Shown in pieces: positions 35,413 to 44,205 of a stretch of 64,000 nt of DNA. This stretch comes from Pseudomonas sichuanensis. GTDB lineage: Bacteria; Pseudomonadota; Gammaproteobacteria; Pseudomonadales; Pseudomonadaceae. A program made the position numbers and the translations under genes. The stretch's first letter is position 1; every line of letters begins with the position of its first letter. The stretch is from contig NZ_QKVM01000003.1 of NCBI RefSeq assembly GCF_003231305.1, positions 124,001 to 188,000 on the forward strand, written 5' to 3'. A model generated the notes under the pieces. That model was not told the origin of the DNA. It made no database searches and worked only from the letters and a program-made list of their open reading frames with translations.

Positions 35413-35960
35413 CAGCCCACGGCCAGGGTGTTGCTGGCCTGCACCCGGCGCCCTTGGTTCAGGGCCTTGAGGATCGGTTCGATGAAGCTGTTGCTCGAAT
35501 TGCACACCGCGCCTTCGCTGTAGGGGCCGAAGTAGGCCAGGTCGCCATTGCGGTCCCAGATCGCCACGGCGGGCGTGGCCGGCAGCTGTTCGCTGCCGGG
35601 CAGCCCGGCCAGGGGTTCGAGCGCAGCGAGGTTGGCGGGTAGCTGGCCGTGGCTGCCGGGCCGTTGCACCACGTGGAAGCTGACCCCCTGCGGGGCAAAG
35701 TGCTCGACCAGCTCGCTCAGGTGCTGCTGGTTGCCGACGTTGCACGGGCAAGCCGGGTCCCAGAAGTGCACCAGGCGGATCGGGCCGGGGCCGGCCAGTT
35801 CGGGCGGCAAGCGCAACTGGCTGCCGTCGAACAGCGTGGCCTGGTTGTCGAAGGGGCGCAGGTAGCGGGCCTGGAAGCTGTCGTAGGCCCACCACAGGGC
35901 GGCGGCGCAGAGCAGGGCGGCGAGAGCGCCGAGCAATGACTTGGAATTTGGGATGGGCAT
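35391..35960 (-). CDS. Thioredoxin-like DUF6436 protein with CPC motif
   Basis: A 189-residue protein, one membrane anchor (about 9-26) and a thioredoxin-like domain facing the periplasm. In place of CxxC it has WDPACPCNV with Cys71 and Cys73. Further cysteines are Cys153 (GAVCNSS) and a C-terminal pair Cys183/Cys185 (VGCYCPW). The cis-Pro loop is likely at LPATPAVAIW. A redox or metal role is plausible; none is established here. Start ATG at 35960 (MPIPNSK) rather than farther upstream, where the frame runs into a palindromic repeat. Confidence 0.8.
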   Translation of the reverse strand: MPIPNSKSLLGALAALLCAAALWWAYDSFQARYLRPFDNQATLFDGSQLRLPPELAGPGPIRLVHFWDPACPCNVGNQQHLSELVEHFAPQGVSFHVVQRPGSHGQLPANLAALEPLAGLPGSEQLPATPAVAIWDRNGDLAYFGPYSEGAVCNSSNSFIEPILKALNQGRRVQASNTLAVGCYCPWAG

Positions 35961-35998
35961 GGGCTGTCTGCAGAGCTTATGAGCAACGCATGCCGCCT

Positions 35999-36068
35999 GT
36001 GGGAGCGGGTTTACCCGCGAATGCGGCAGTGGAAGCACCAGCGCATTCGCGGGTAAACCCGCTCCCAC
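35999..36068. repeat. Palindromic repeat, type B
   Basis: Twenty-seven-base arms with core GTGGGAGCGGGTTTACCCGC; the similarity extends outward to GCATGCCGCC on both sides (35988-36080). Confidence 0.88.
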
Positions 36069-36168
36069 AAGGGAGGCATGCCGCCCGTTGAATGGTGTTG
36101 CAGCTTGCCATGACATCAAGCAGACCTGAATATCCCAGATCAATACTCGCCTCGTTGTGGATGTACCG

Positions 36169-37095
36169 ATGCCTGCCGCTTTGAAGCCCGACCTGTTGCG
36201 CGCCAGCCTGGCGCCGCTTGCCGAACGTCAACCGCTGTCCGCCCAAGCCCGCGACTACCAGCGCTTTTACGGCCTGGACCTGGGCGTGCCGAGCTGGCTT
36301 GGCGGCTTTCGCGCGGCGGGGTTCGAGCTGGTCGGCCAGGTCTGGCTGCCCGCGCAGCCGGTGGCGACGCTGTTCCTGCTGCACGGCTACTACGACCACA
36401 TGGGCCTGTACCGGCATGTCATCGAGTGGGCGCTGGAGCAGGGCTATGCAGTGATCAGCTGTGACCTGCCAGGGCATGGGCTGTCCAGCGGCGAGCGGGC
36501 CAGCATCGATGACTTCGCCCTCTACCAGCAGGCCCTCGACGTGCTGTTCGAGCAGGCGCGCCAGCTCGAGCTGCCGCACCCCTGGCACTTGTGCGGGCAA
36601 AGCACGGGCGGTGCGATCGTGGTCGATCACCTGCTGCATTGTGCCGAGCAGAGCCCGGCCGACGGCGAGGTGATCCTGCTGGCACCGCTGGTGCGCCCGC
36701 GCGCCTGGGGCTGGTCGAAGCTGAGCTACCGGGTGCTGCGCCACTTCGTCAACGGCATCGAGCGACGCTTCAGCGAGAACACCAACGACCCGGCGTTCCT
36801 GCCGTTCCTGGAGGCCGACCCGCTGCAGCCACGGCGCCTGCCGACCGCCTGGGTCGGGGCATTGATGAAATGGGTAAGGCGCATCGAGGCCGCGCCGCAG
36901 AGCGCGCGGCGGCCATTGATCGTGCAGGGGGAGGCGGATGCCACGGTGGATTGGCCGTACAACCTCAAGGTGCTCAAGGCCAAGTTCGCCGAGCCGCAGA
37001 TCCTGATGCTGCCCGAGGCCCGGCACCACCTGGCCAACGAGCTGCCGGGCATCCGCCAGCGCTACTTTGACTTCATTGGCCAGCGCCTGGGCTGA
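36169..37095 (+). CDS. Alpha/beta hydrolase, monoacylglycerol lipase-like
   Basis: A 308-residue hydrolase. LFLLHGYYDHMGLY is the oxyanion region of the MGLL/PldB group, the elbow is LCGQSTGGA (Ser near residue 144), the acid is in QGEADATVDW and the His in EARHHLANE. Likely a lysophospholipase or lipid esterase in the cytoplasm. ATG at 36169 is chosen; an in-frame GTG at 36157 is possible. No strong ribosome-binding site for either. Confidence 0.87.
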   Translation: MPAALKPDLLRASLAPLAERQPLSAQARDYQRFYGLDLGVPSWLGGFRAAGFELVGQVWLPAQPVATLFLLHGYYDHMGLYRHVIEWALEQGYAVISCDLPGHGLSSGERASIDDFALYQQALDVLFEQARQLELPHPWHLCGQSTGGAIVVDHLLHCAEQSPADGEVILLAPLVRPRAWGWSKLSYRVLRHFVNGIERRFSENTNDPAFLPFLEADPLQPRRLPTAWVGALMKWVRRIEAAPQSARRPLIVQGEADATVDWPYNLKVLKAKFAEPQILMLPEARHHLANELPGIRQRYFDFIGQRLG

Positions 37096-37848
37096 TCAGT
37101 TCAGGTCGTTGGCGTTCTGGCCCACGGCGAGGGCGGCGCGCACCGCGCTGACTGCCGCTTTGTAATAGGCCTGGCCGTCCGGCGACTCGGCGAAGGTGGA
37201 GAACTGCTCCAGTTCGGCGTCCGACAGGTCGCGATAGACATACAACAGGGTGTTGTCGAGGTCTTCGCCGACCTGGTTCATCAGGCGCTGGCGTTGGCCG
37301 TCGAGCAGGCTCTGGGTCTGTCCGCCACCGAACAGGCCGGGGATCATCGAGCTGAGGCTGTCGGCTGCCACCCCGGCGATGGCCAGGCTGACTTCTGCAC
37401 CGGCCTCGCGTGCGGGCAGTGCCTGCGCCAGGTGGCCGATGATCAGCTGGCGATTGTCGCTGGCCTGGATCTTCGGCAGGCCCTTGGCGTTCTTGGCCAA
37501 CTGGTCCTTGCGCGTGGCCAGCAGCTCGGCGGCCACCACCTTGCGCCCCAGCGGCGACTGGAAGAAGGCCAGGGCCGGTGCCGGGTTCTTGAGGGTGCTG
37601 CGCAACTGCGCCTGGGCGCGGCGGTCCATGGCCTGGGCCTGGAAGCGCTGGTTGCTGTTGTTGACCAGCGCCTGGTAAACCGCAGGCGGCAAGCTGTTGC
37701 GGTAGCGCTGCTGGGCGGCGCTCACGGCATCGTTGAAATGGGCGCGCTGGTCGGGCCAGCCGGCGGCCTTGTACAGCTGATCGAGGTTGTCTGCCCAGAC
37801 AGGCATGGTGCAGATCATCAGCAGAAGCAGGGAAAACAGACGGCGCAT
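37096..37848 (-). CDS. Secreted DUF2059 protein
   Basis: A 250-residue protein with signal peptide MRRLFSLLLLMICTMPVWAD. The rest is helical with two repeats of a DUF2059-like pattern (LSDAELEQFSTFAESPDGQAYY near the end; a similar FFQSPLGRKV earlier). The function of this periplasmic family is unknown. It abuts the hydrolase gene convergently, stop to stop with no gap. Confidence 0.8.
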   Translation of the reverse strand: MRRLFSLLLLMICTMPVWADNLDQLYKAAGWPDQRAHFNDAVSAAQQRYRNSLPPAVYQALVNNSNQRFQAQAMDRRAQAQLRSTLKNPAPALAFFQSPLGRKVVAAELLATRKDQLAKNAKGLPKIQASDNRQLIIGHLAQALPAREAGAEVSLAIAGVAADSLSSMIPGLFGGGQTQSLLDGQRQRLMNQVGEDLDNTLLYVYRDLSDAELEQFSTFAESPDGQAYYKAAVSAVRAALAVGQNANDLN

Positions 37849-37993
37849 TCAGGACTCCTGTCGTCAGGCCGCCATTGTCCTTGGCATGGCGGGGCTTTGT
37901 CGAGTCGCCAGGGGCGCTTCCTGACCAAGTGGCGCTGTGCGCGGGCAGGCCGAATGGCTATGATGCGCCATGCACAATCCTTGCGAACATCCC

Positions 37994-38593
37994 ATGCTGT
38001 CGGCAATCGTCGACGACCTGGCCACCCGTGGCTGGTCGCAGCAAACCCTCTTTCTCCCCGACGGGCTGTCGCGTGAGCTCGCGCTCGAGTGCCGGCGCCG
38101 TTATGCCGAAGGCGAACTCAACCCTGCCGGGGTGGGGCGCGGCGCCGCGCAGGAAGTGCGCGAAGCGATCCGTGGCGACCAGATCCAGTGGATCGACCCT
38201 GGTGAATCCGCGGCCTGCGACCGTTACCTGGGGGCCATGGACAGCCTGCGCCAGGCCATCAACCAGGGGTTGTTCCTCGGGCTCGAGGATTTCGAGTGCC
38301 ATTTTGCCCTGTACCCGCCGGGGGCTTTCTACCGCCGCCATCTGGATCGCTTCCGCGACGACGACCGGCGTACCGTCTCTGCCGTGTTCTATCTCAATGA
38401 AGGCTGGCAGCCGGACGATGGCGGGCAGCTGCGCATGTTCCTCGACGGCGATGTCGAGCATGACGTGCAGCCGATCGCCGGCAGCCTGGTGGTGTTCCTT
38501 TCTGGCGCCATTCCCCATGAAGTCCTCCCGGCCGGGCGCGAGCGCCTGTCGCTGACGGGCTGGTTCCGCCGCCGTGGCAATGACCCGTTCTGA
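37994..38593 (+). CDS. 2OG-Fe(II) oxygenase
   Basis: A 199-residue prolyl-hydroxylase-like dioxygenase. Metal ligands are H and D of RRHLDRF and the His of IPHEVLP; the 2-oxoglutarate Arg is in AGRERLSLTGWF. Substrate unknown; relatives act on proteins. The start could be ATG 37970 (eight residues longer) or 37994; the latter gives the usual MLSAIVDDL beginning. The stop overlaps the DUF523 gene by 14 bases, so the two are probably co-transcribed. Confidence 0.88.
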   Translation: MLSAIVDDLATRGWSQQTLFLPDGLSRELALECRRRYAEGELNPAGVGRGAAQEVREAIRGDQIQWIDPGESAACDRYLGAMDSLRQAINQGLFLGLEDFECHFALYPPGAFYRRHLDRFRDDDRRTVSAVFYLNEGWQPDDGGQLRMFLDGDVEHDVQPIAGSLVVFLSGAIPHEVLPAGRERLSLTGWFRRRGNDPF

Positions 38594-39080
38594 GCGGCCG
38601 AAAGTCCTGGTCAGCGCCTGCCTGTTGGGCCAGCCGGTGCGCTACGACGGGCGTGCCAGCGGCCACCCCGACCTGCTGCAGCGCTGGCAGGCCGAGGGCC
38701 GGGTAGTGCCGCTGTGTCCGGAAGTGGCCGGCGGCCTGCCGACACCCCGCCCTGCGGCGGAGATCCCGGGCGGGCAGGGTGGCCAGGTGGTGGACGGCCA
38801 GACGCAGGTGCTGACGGCCAGCGGCGAGGATGTCAGCGCGGCGTTCATGGCCGGGGCGCATCAGGCGCTGGAACTGGTTCGCCGGCATGGCATTCGGGTG
38901 GCGGTGATGAAGTCCGGCAGCCCGTCGTGCGGTAACCGGCAGACCTACGACGGTACTTTCACGGGGGTGAAAGTAGCGGGCGAGGGCGTCACCACGGCAT
39001 TGTTGCGGCGTGAAGGGGTGCAGGTGTTCAGCGAGCTGGAGCTGGACGAGGCCGAACGGGCGCTGGCAAGCCTGTTGTAG
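38580..39080 (+). CDS. DUF523 protein
   Basis: A 166-residue cytoplasmic protein with the DUF523 hallmarks VLVSACLLGQPVRYDG at the start, LCPEVAGGLPTPR, and MKSGSPSCGNRQTYDGTF. The conserved cysteines (in SACLLG, LCPEV and PSCG) suggest metal or Fe-S binding. No confirmed function. ATG at 38580 is preferred over GTG at 38574. Confidence 0.88.
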   Translation: MTRSERPKVLVSACLLGQPVRYDGRASGHPDLLQRWQAEGRVVPLCPEVAGGLPTPRPAAEIPGGQGGQVVDGQTQVLTASGEDVSAAFMAGAHQALELVRRHGIRVAVMKSGSPSCGNRQTYDGTFTGVKVAGEGVTTALLRREGVQVFSELELDEAERALASLL

Positions 39081-39100
39081 GCGCCAGCGTCAGCAACTGG

Positions 39101-39577
39101 TCACTTCTGCGCTTCGCGCTGCAGCCATTTCTGCTCTAGCGCTGCCAGCCGGCCATCGCTCTCGATCCGCTTCAGGGCATTGTTCACGGCGCTCTCGAAG
39201 GCCGGGTTGCCTTTCTGGAAGGGGATCACCAGGTGCGGCTCGCTGAAGGGCTGGCTGGTGACCAGTTCAGGGGCCAGTGGCAGTTCAGGTTGAGTCTTGT
39301 TGAAGGCAATGTCGTACTTGCCGCTGACCACACCCGGCAAAACATCTTCAGCCGTGGCTTCGACGAACTCGGCGCGCACATCCAGCTCCTTGGCCAGGGC
39401 CTGGCCCAGCTCGATTTCGAAGCCGGTGAGGTGCTGGTCTTCCTTGAGCACGTAGGGCGGTGTGTCGCTCAATACGGCAATGCGCAGTTCGCCGCGGTCG
39501 TTGATTTCGTCGATCAGTTCGGCCTGGGCCAGTGGGCAGAACAGTACTGCCAGCAGTACGCCAATGGTCAAACGCAT
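39101..39577 (-). CDS. Short solute-binding protein, one lobe missing
   Basis: A 158-residue secreted protein (signal peptide to about residue 19, PLAQA) that matches the start of a type II amino acid binding protein (RIAVLSDTPPYVLKE, GFEIELGQALAKEL, YDIAFNKTQPE) and the end (FSEPHLVIPFQKGNPAFESAVNNAL, DGRLAALEQKW). The central lobe of about 100 residues is absent in frame. The ORF is clean, so it may be a functional mini-binding protein rather than a pseudogene. No transporter genes lie beside it. Confidence 0.78.
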   Translation of the reverse strand: MRLTIGVLLAVLFCPLAQAELIDEINDRGELRIAVLSDTPPYVLKEDQHLTGFEIELGQALAKELDVRAEFVEATAEDVLPGVVSGKYDIAFNKTQPELPLAPELVTSQPFSEPHLVIPFQKGNPAFESAVNNALKRIESDGRLAALEQKWLQREAQK

Positions 39578-39803
39578 GAAAGCCCCTTATTTGTATGGCA
39601 GGTGAATGTCATTCGCCGCAGCTTGTTCCTCGCCCGGTCGAACGCAGCCTATGACCCCAGGACCTGGGTAATGTTTAACGCCACTGCAACTATTTCTGTG
39701 GCGTTTTTCTGAACCTTCGCTGGCGCAGATGAACTATGGTGAAGTACCGCTTTGTTTCGTTTTAGTGATAGCGGTCTATTGAAGTGAATGAAAGGAGAAG
39801 TGA

Positions 39804-40280
39804 ATGAAAAGCCTATTTTCGCGTGCTGCCGTTGCCGGGCTGCTGATGGGGGCGTCGGTGTTCGCCAGTGCCGCGGATGCACTGAAGAGCGAGCAGCCAC
39901 CGGAAGGCGCCAAGGTCTTCATCGTTTCCCCCGCCGACGGCGCCACGGTCGACAAGACCTTCACCGTCAAGTTCGGCATCGAGGGTATTGCCCTCAAGCC
40001 TGCCGGTGACCAGACCGCGCACAGCGGCCATCACCACCTGCTGGTGGACGTCGACAAGGCGCCGGTGGCCGACATGCCGCTGCCGACCAGCCTGATGCCC
40101 GAGAACAATGCCCCGTTGCCGGCCGGCCCGCAGGTGCTGCACTTCGGCAAGGCGCAGACCGAGGCGACCATTACCCTTACTCCGGGCAAACACACCCTGC
40201 AACTGGTACTGGGCGACAAGTACCACGTGCCGTTCAAGCCGAGCGTCGAATCGCAGAAGATTACCGTCAACGTCAAGTAA
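39804..40280 (+). CDS. Secreted DUF4399 protein
   Basis: A 158-residue periplasmic protein, signal peptide to about residue 23 (FASAAD). Conserved block TAHSGHHHLLVDVD holds four His and may bind metal; PADGATV and HTLQLVLGDKYHVPF complete the family pattern. AAAGGAG lies before the ATG. Function unknown. The 226-base gap before it holds an AT-rich promoter (39735-39790). Confidence 0.85.
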   Translation: MKSLFSRAAVAGLLMGASVFASAADALKSEQPPEGAKVFIVSPADGATVDKTFTVKFGIEGIALKPAGDQTAHSGHHHLLVDVDKAPVADMPLPTSLMPENNAPLPAGPQVLHFGKAQTEATITLTPGKHTLQLVLGDKYHVPFKPSVESQKITVNVK

Positions 40281-40324
40281 GGCCGACGCGGGCCCTGTAG
40301 GAGCAACGTCAAAGCGGCGCATAT

Positions 40325-40428
40325 CCTGTGGGAGCGGCGGTTCGCCGCTGCGATTTACCCGCGAACACCGGCAGAGCCGGTGCCATCCACCGCGTCGCCT
40401 GCTTCGCGGGCAAGCCCGCTCCCACAGG
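40325..40428. repeat. Palindromic repeat, asymmetric with long arm
   Basis: Left arm long form GTGGGAGCGGCGGTTCGCCG continuing CTGCGATTTACCCGCGAA; right arm short form ending GCCCGCTCCCACAGG. It mixes type B (left) and type A-like (right) sequences. Confidence 0.8.
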
Positions 40429-40513
40429 GACTGCGCCAGATTTTAGATTTGATGCAAGACAGTTGCTCTTACAACGACAGTTGCTTGCACAGGATCGAGT
40501 GCAAAGTGCCAAC

Positions 40514-40545
40514 AAAAAAGGGAGGCCACCAGGGCCTCCCTTTTT
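40514..40545. terminator. Bidirectional terminator 3' of serA
   Basis: Stem AAAAAAGGGAGGCC/GGGCCTCCCTTTTT around ACCA. With A and T runs on both flanks it can stop serA transcription (minus strand) and read-through from the plus strand. Confidence 0.9.
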
Positions 40546-40561
40546 CATGCAGCCAGCAAAC

Positions 40562-41791
40562 TCAGAACAGTACGCGCGAGCGGATAGTGCCTTTGACGTG
40601 CTGCAGTTTTTCCTGGGCCAGGTCCGAGTACTCGGCGTCGACGTCGATCACCACGTAACCGACTTTCTCGTCGGTCTGCAGGAACTGACCGGAGATGTTG
40701 ATACCGTTTTCGGCGAACACTTTGTTGATTTCGCTGAGCACGCCCGGGATGTTCTCGTGGATGTGCAGCAGGCGGTGCTTGCCTGGGTGCGCCGGCAGGG
40801 CCACTTCAGGGAAGTTGACCGACGACACGGAAGTACCGTTGTCGCTGTACTTGACCAGCTTCTCGGCCACTTCCAGGCCGATGTTGGCCTGGGCTTCGGC
40901 GGTGGAACCACCGATGTGCGGGGTCAGGATCACGTTGTCCAGGCCACGCAGCGGGCTTTCGAACTCTTCATCGTTGGAGCGCGGCTCGACCGGGAACACG
41001 TCGATGGCGGCGCCGATCAGGTGCTTGTCCTTGATCGCGGCGGCCAGGTGATCCAGCTCGACCACGGTGCCACGGGCAGCGTTGATCAGGATCGAACCCT
41101 TCTTCATCGCGCGGATTTCCTTCTCGCCGATCATCCACTGGGTGGATGGCAGCTCGGGAACGTGCAGCGAGACGATGTCGGCCAGGCCCAGCAGCTCGTT
41201 CAGGCTGGTGATCTGGGTGGCGTTGCCCAGCGGCAGCTTGGTCAACGGGTCGTAGAAGTAGACCTGCATGCCCAGGCTCTCGGCGAGTACCGACAGTTGG
41301 GTGCCGATCGAGCCGTAGCCGACGATGCCCAGTTTCTTGCCACGGATCTCGAAGGAGTTGGCCGCGCTCTTGATCCAGCCACCACGGTGGCAGGAAGCGT
41401 TCTTCTCAGGGATGCCGCGCAGCAGCAGGATGGCTTCGGCCAGCACCAGCTCGGCGACCGAACGGGTGTTGGAGTACGGTGCGTTGAACACCGCGATGCC
41501 GCGCTCGCGGGCTGCGCCCAGGTCGACCTGGTTGGTGCCGATGCAGAAACAGCCGACCGCGACCAGTTTCTTCGCGCAGTCAAAGACCTCTTCGGTCAGT
41601 TGGGTGCGCGAGCGGATGCCGATGAAGTGGGCATCGGCGATCTTTTCCTTCAGTTCTGCGTCCGGCAGCGAGCCGGTGAGGTATTCGATGTTGCTGTACC
41701 CGGCAGCTTTGAGGGTATCCACCGCATTCTGGTGGACGCCTTCAAGAAGAAGGAACCTGATCTTGCTCTTGTCGAGAGAAGTCTTGCTCAT
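40562..41791 (-). CDS. serA: Phosphoglycerate dehydrogenase SerA
   Basis: A 409-residue NAD-dependent enzyme, first step of serine synthesis from 3-phosphoglycerate; many SerA also reduce 2-oxoglutarate to D-2-hydroxyglutarate. The Rossmann motif is GIVGYGSIGTQ, catalytic Arg in NAARGTVV, Glu downstream and His in LTPHIGGST. The C-terminal ACT domain (about 335-409) should bind serine for feedback. Length equals the usual 409-410. ATG at 41791 (MSKTSLDKSK). Divergent from the flavoprotein dehydrogenase. Confidence 0.97.
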   Translation of the reverse strand: MSKTSLDKSKIRFLLLEGVHQNAVDTLKAAGYSNIEYLTGSLPDAELKEKIADAHFIGIRSRTQLTEEVFDCAKKLVAVGCFCIGTNQVDLGAARERGIAVFNAPYSNTRSVAELVLAEAILLLRGIPEKNASCHRGGWIKSAANSFEIRGKKLGIVGYGSIGTQLSVLAESLGMQVYFYDPLTKLPLGNATQITSLNELLGLADIVSLHVPELPSTQWMIGEKEIRAMKKGSILINAARGTVVELDHLAAAIKDKHLIGAAIDVFPVEPRSNDEEFESPLRGLDNVILTPHIGGSTAEAQANIGLEVAEKLVKYSDNGTSVSSVNFPEVALPAHPGKHRLLHIHENIPGVLSEINKVFAENGINISGQFLQTDEKVGYVVIDVDAEYSDLAQEKLQHVKGTIRSRVLF

Positions 41792-41962
41792 CTGCGTAAA
41801 CCTGTATCCCGGAGAAAAATGGCGAGGGGGGGTGAAGCGGCGCGGCGTCGGCCTTAGCACGAACAGCGGGAGGGCTATGCTAGCATACGCGACTCAATCT
41901 GAGCTTATCCCGACAGGTGAAGAGTACTCAGGGTGACTATGAATAAGTCGAGGGTTCCAGCG
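41792..41962. promoter_or_regulatory. Divergent serA / hydroxyglutarate dehydrogenase promoter region
   Basis: The 171-base gap contains the perfect 12-base palindrome TATGCTAGCATA at 41876-41887, which on either strand could serve as a -10 region (TATGCT) and would make the two promoters face each other. Confidence 0.45.
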
Positions 41963-43360
41963 ATGACCCAGCCTGCATTAATTGAAGAGCTGATGACCCT
42001 GGTCGACCCAGGCAAAGTGCTTACCGACCCGGCCTCGCTCGACGCCTACGGCAAGGACTGGACCAAGCATTACCCGCCCGCGCCGAGCGCCATCGTTTTC
42101 CCCAAGACCATCGAGCAAGTGCAGGCCATCGTCGCCTGGGCCAACCGGCACAAGGTCGCCCTGGTGCCGTCAGGCGGGCGCACTGGCCTGTCGGGTGCCG
42201 CAGTCGCTGCCAACGGCGAAGTGGTGGTGGCCTTCGACAACATGAACCAGATCCTCGCCTTCAATGAGTTCGACCGCACCGTGGTCTGCCAGCCAGGCGT
42301 GATTACCCGCCAGTTGCAGCAGTTCGCCGAGGACCAGGGCCTGTATTACCCGGTGGACTTCGCCTCCAGCGGCTCCAGCCAGATCGGCGGCAATATCGGC
42401 ACCAACGCCGGCGGCATCAAGGTCATTCGCTACGGCATGACCCGCAACTGGGTTGCCGGGCTGAAGGTGGTCACTGGCAAGGGCGAACTGCTCGAGCTCA
42501 ACAAGGACCTGATCAAGAACGCTACCGGCTACGACCTGCGCCAGCTGTTCATCGGCGCCGAAGGCACCCTGGGCTTTGTGGTCGAGGCCACCATGCGCCT
42601 GGACCGCGCGCCGCGCAGCCTCACGGCGATGGTGCTGGGCACGCCGGATTTCGACGCGATCATGCCGGTGCTGCACGCCTTCCAGGGCAAGCTGGACCTC
42701 ACTGCGTTCGAGTTTTTCTCCGATAAAGGCCTGGCCAAGATCATGGGCCGTGGCGATGTGCCCGCGCCCTTCGCGACGGACTGCCCGTTCTATGCCTTGC
42801 TGGAGTTCGAAGCCAGTACCGAGCAGGTGGCCAACGAAGCGCTCGCCACCTTCGAGCACTGCGTCGAGCAGGGCTGGGTACTGGACGGGGTGATGAGCCA
42901 GAGCGAAACGCAGCTGAAGAACCTGTGGAAGCTGCGCGAATACCTGTCCGAGACCATCTCCCACTGGACCCCGTACAAGAACGACATCTCGGTCACCGTG
43001 TCGAAGGTGCCGGCGTTCCTGCGCGATATCGATGCCATCGTCGCCGAGCACTACCCGGATTACGAAGTGGTCTGGTACGGCCACATCGGCGACGGCAACC
43101 TGCATCTGAACATCCTCAAGCCCGACCACATGAGCAAGGACGACTTTTTCGCCTCGTGCGCCAAGGTCAACAAGTGGGTGTTCGAGATCGTTCAGCGCTA
43201 CCACGGCTCGATCTCCGCCGAGCACGGCGTGGGCATGACCAAGCGTGATTACCTGGGCTACAGCCGCTCGCCGGATGAAATTGCCTGCATGAAGGCGATC
43301 AAGGCGGTGTTCGACCCGAACGGCATCATGAATCCGGGTAAGATCTTCGCTCCCGAATAA
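41963..43360 (+). CDS. FAD-binding D-2-hydroxyglutarate dehydrogenase-type protein
   Basis: A 465-residue vanillyl-alcohol-oxidase-family flavoprotein. The FAD-binding part has VPSGGRTGLSGAA, SGSSQIGGNIGTNAGG and GAEGTLGFV; the C-terminal domain has HIGDGNLHLNI (metal/substrate His) and EHGVGMTKRDY. In P. stutzeri and P. aeruginosa the enzyme next to serA oxidises D-2-hydroxyglutarate, removing the side product that drives the SerA reaction; the position here supports the same role. ATG at 41963; two earlier in-frame starts exist at 41933 and 41939. Confidence 0.9.
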   Translation: MTQPALIEELMTLVDPGKVLTDPASLDAYGKDWTKHYPPAPSAIVFPKTIEQVQAIVAWANRHKVALVPSGGRTGLSGAAVAANGEVVVAFDNMNQILAFNEFDRTVVCQPGVITRQLQQFAEDQGLYYPVDFASSGSSQIGGNIGTNAGGIKVIRYGMTRNWVAGLKVVTGKGELLELNKDLIKNATGYDLRQLFIGAEGTLGFVVEATMRLDRAPRSLTAMVLGTPDFDAIMPVLHAFQGKLDLTAFEFFSDKGLAKIMGRGDVPAPFATDCPFYALLEFEASTEQVANEALATFEHCVEQGWVLDGVMSQSETQLKNLWKLREYLSETISHWTPYKNDISVTVSKVPAFLRDIDAIVAEHYPDYEVVWYGHIGDGNLHLNILKPDHMSKDDFFASCAKVNKWVFEIVQRYHGSISAEHGVGMTKRDYLGYSRSPDEIACMKAIKAVFDPNGIMNPGKIFAPE

Positions 43361-43385
43361 AAAGCAGTGTTCACAGGAGTCGGCC

Positions 43386-44051
43386 ATGAGTTACCAGCAC
43401 CAGTACGTAGACGGCACGCGCATCCACTTCCCGCTGGGCAAGGTGGTGTGCATCGGCCGCAACTACGCCGAACATGCCAAGGAACTGGATAACCCTATCC
43501 CCAGCGAGCCGCTGCTGTTCATCAAGCCGGGCAGTTGCGTGGTGCCGCTTGAGGGTGGCTTCAAGATCCCGACCGAGCGCGGTTCGGTGCACTACGAGGC
43601 GGAAATTGCCGTGTTGTTGGGCAAGTCGCTGTCGCCCCACCCAACCGAAGAGGAAGTGCTCGACGCCATTTCCGGCTATGCCCCGGCGCTGGACCTGACC
43701 CTGCGCGACCTGCAGGCCAAGTTGAAGGAAAAGGGCCTGCCGTGGGAGCTGTGCAAGAGTTTCGACGGCGCCTGTGTACTGCCGCCGTTCGTTTCGGCGG
43801 GCACGTTCGAGGACCTCAGCGATATCGGCATCCGCCTGACCATCAATGGCGAAGTGCGTCAGGACGGCAACAGCGCGATGATGCTCAACCCGATCGTGCC
43901 GATGATCCAGCACATGGCGGCGAACTTCTCGCTGCAGGCGGGTGACGTGATTCTCACCGGCACCCCGGCGGGCGTGGGGCCGTTCAATGTCGGTGACGAG
44001 CTGGTCCTGGAACTCCCGGGCGTCAGCCGCTTCGAAAGCCGCGTGCTCTGA
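43386..44051 (+). CDS. Fumarylacetoacetate hydrolase family protein
   Basis: A 221-residue FAH-fold enzyme. Conserved: VVCIGRNYAEHAKEL, LFIKPGSC, HYEAEIAVLLG (metal-binding Glu pair) and TGTPAGVGP. Relatives are oxaloacetate decarboxylases/tautomerases or acylpyruvases. It starts 25 bases after the dehydrogenase and probably shares its transcript. CACAGGAG precedes the ATG. Confidence 0.92.
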   Translation: MSYQHQYVDGTRIHFPLGKVVCIGRNYAEHAKELDNPIPSEPLLFIKPGSCVVPLEGGFKIPTERGSVHYEAEIAVLLGKSLSPHPTEEEVLDAISGYAPALDLTLRDLQAKLKEKGLPWELCKSFDGACVLPPFVSAGTFEDLSDIGIRLTINGEVRQDGNSAMMLNPIVPMIQHMAANFSLQAGDVILTGTPAGVGPFNVGDELVLELPGVSRFESRVL

Positions 44052-44062
44052 CTGCGCAGGCG

Positions 44063-44120
44063 CGACGGCAGCCCCGCTGCCGTCGTGTGGCCATCACCTG
44101 ATGGCATTTGTCGTTTTTTT
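44063..44120 (+). terminator. Tandem hairpins and T tract after FAH-family gene
   Basis: First hairpin CGACGGCAGC/GCTGCCGTCG with CCC loop (44063-44085), second GCCATCA/TGATGGC (44090-44105), then seven T at 44114-44120. Likely a terminator, though the T run lies eight bases after the second stem. Confidence 0.65.
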
Positions 44121-44205
44121 CACAAACGATCCGGATAATCCGCAGTTTCATGTTCATTTGCCGACGTTAAGGAAGACATCACGGCTCATCATCAGGACCC
44201 CGCCA

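Noticed and set aside
32963-35895. Long open frames opposite the acylase and acetyltransferase
   Set aside because: Antisense frames with Gly/Arg/Gln-rich translation and no ribosome-binding site; both sense genes carry clear family motifs.
39101-39577. Short binding protein as a frameshifted pseudogene
   Set aside because: Both ends are in one frame with a normal signal peptide and no stop; an in-frame deletion or a genuine short form fits better.
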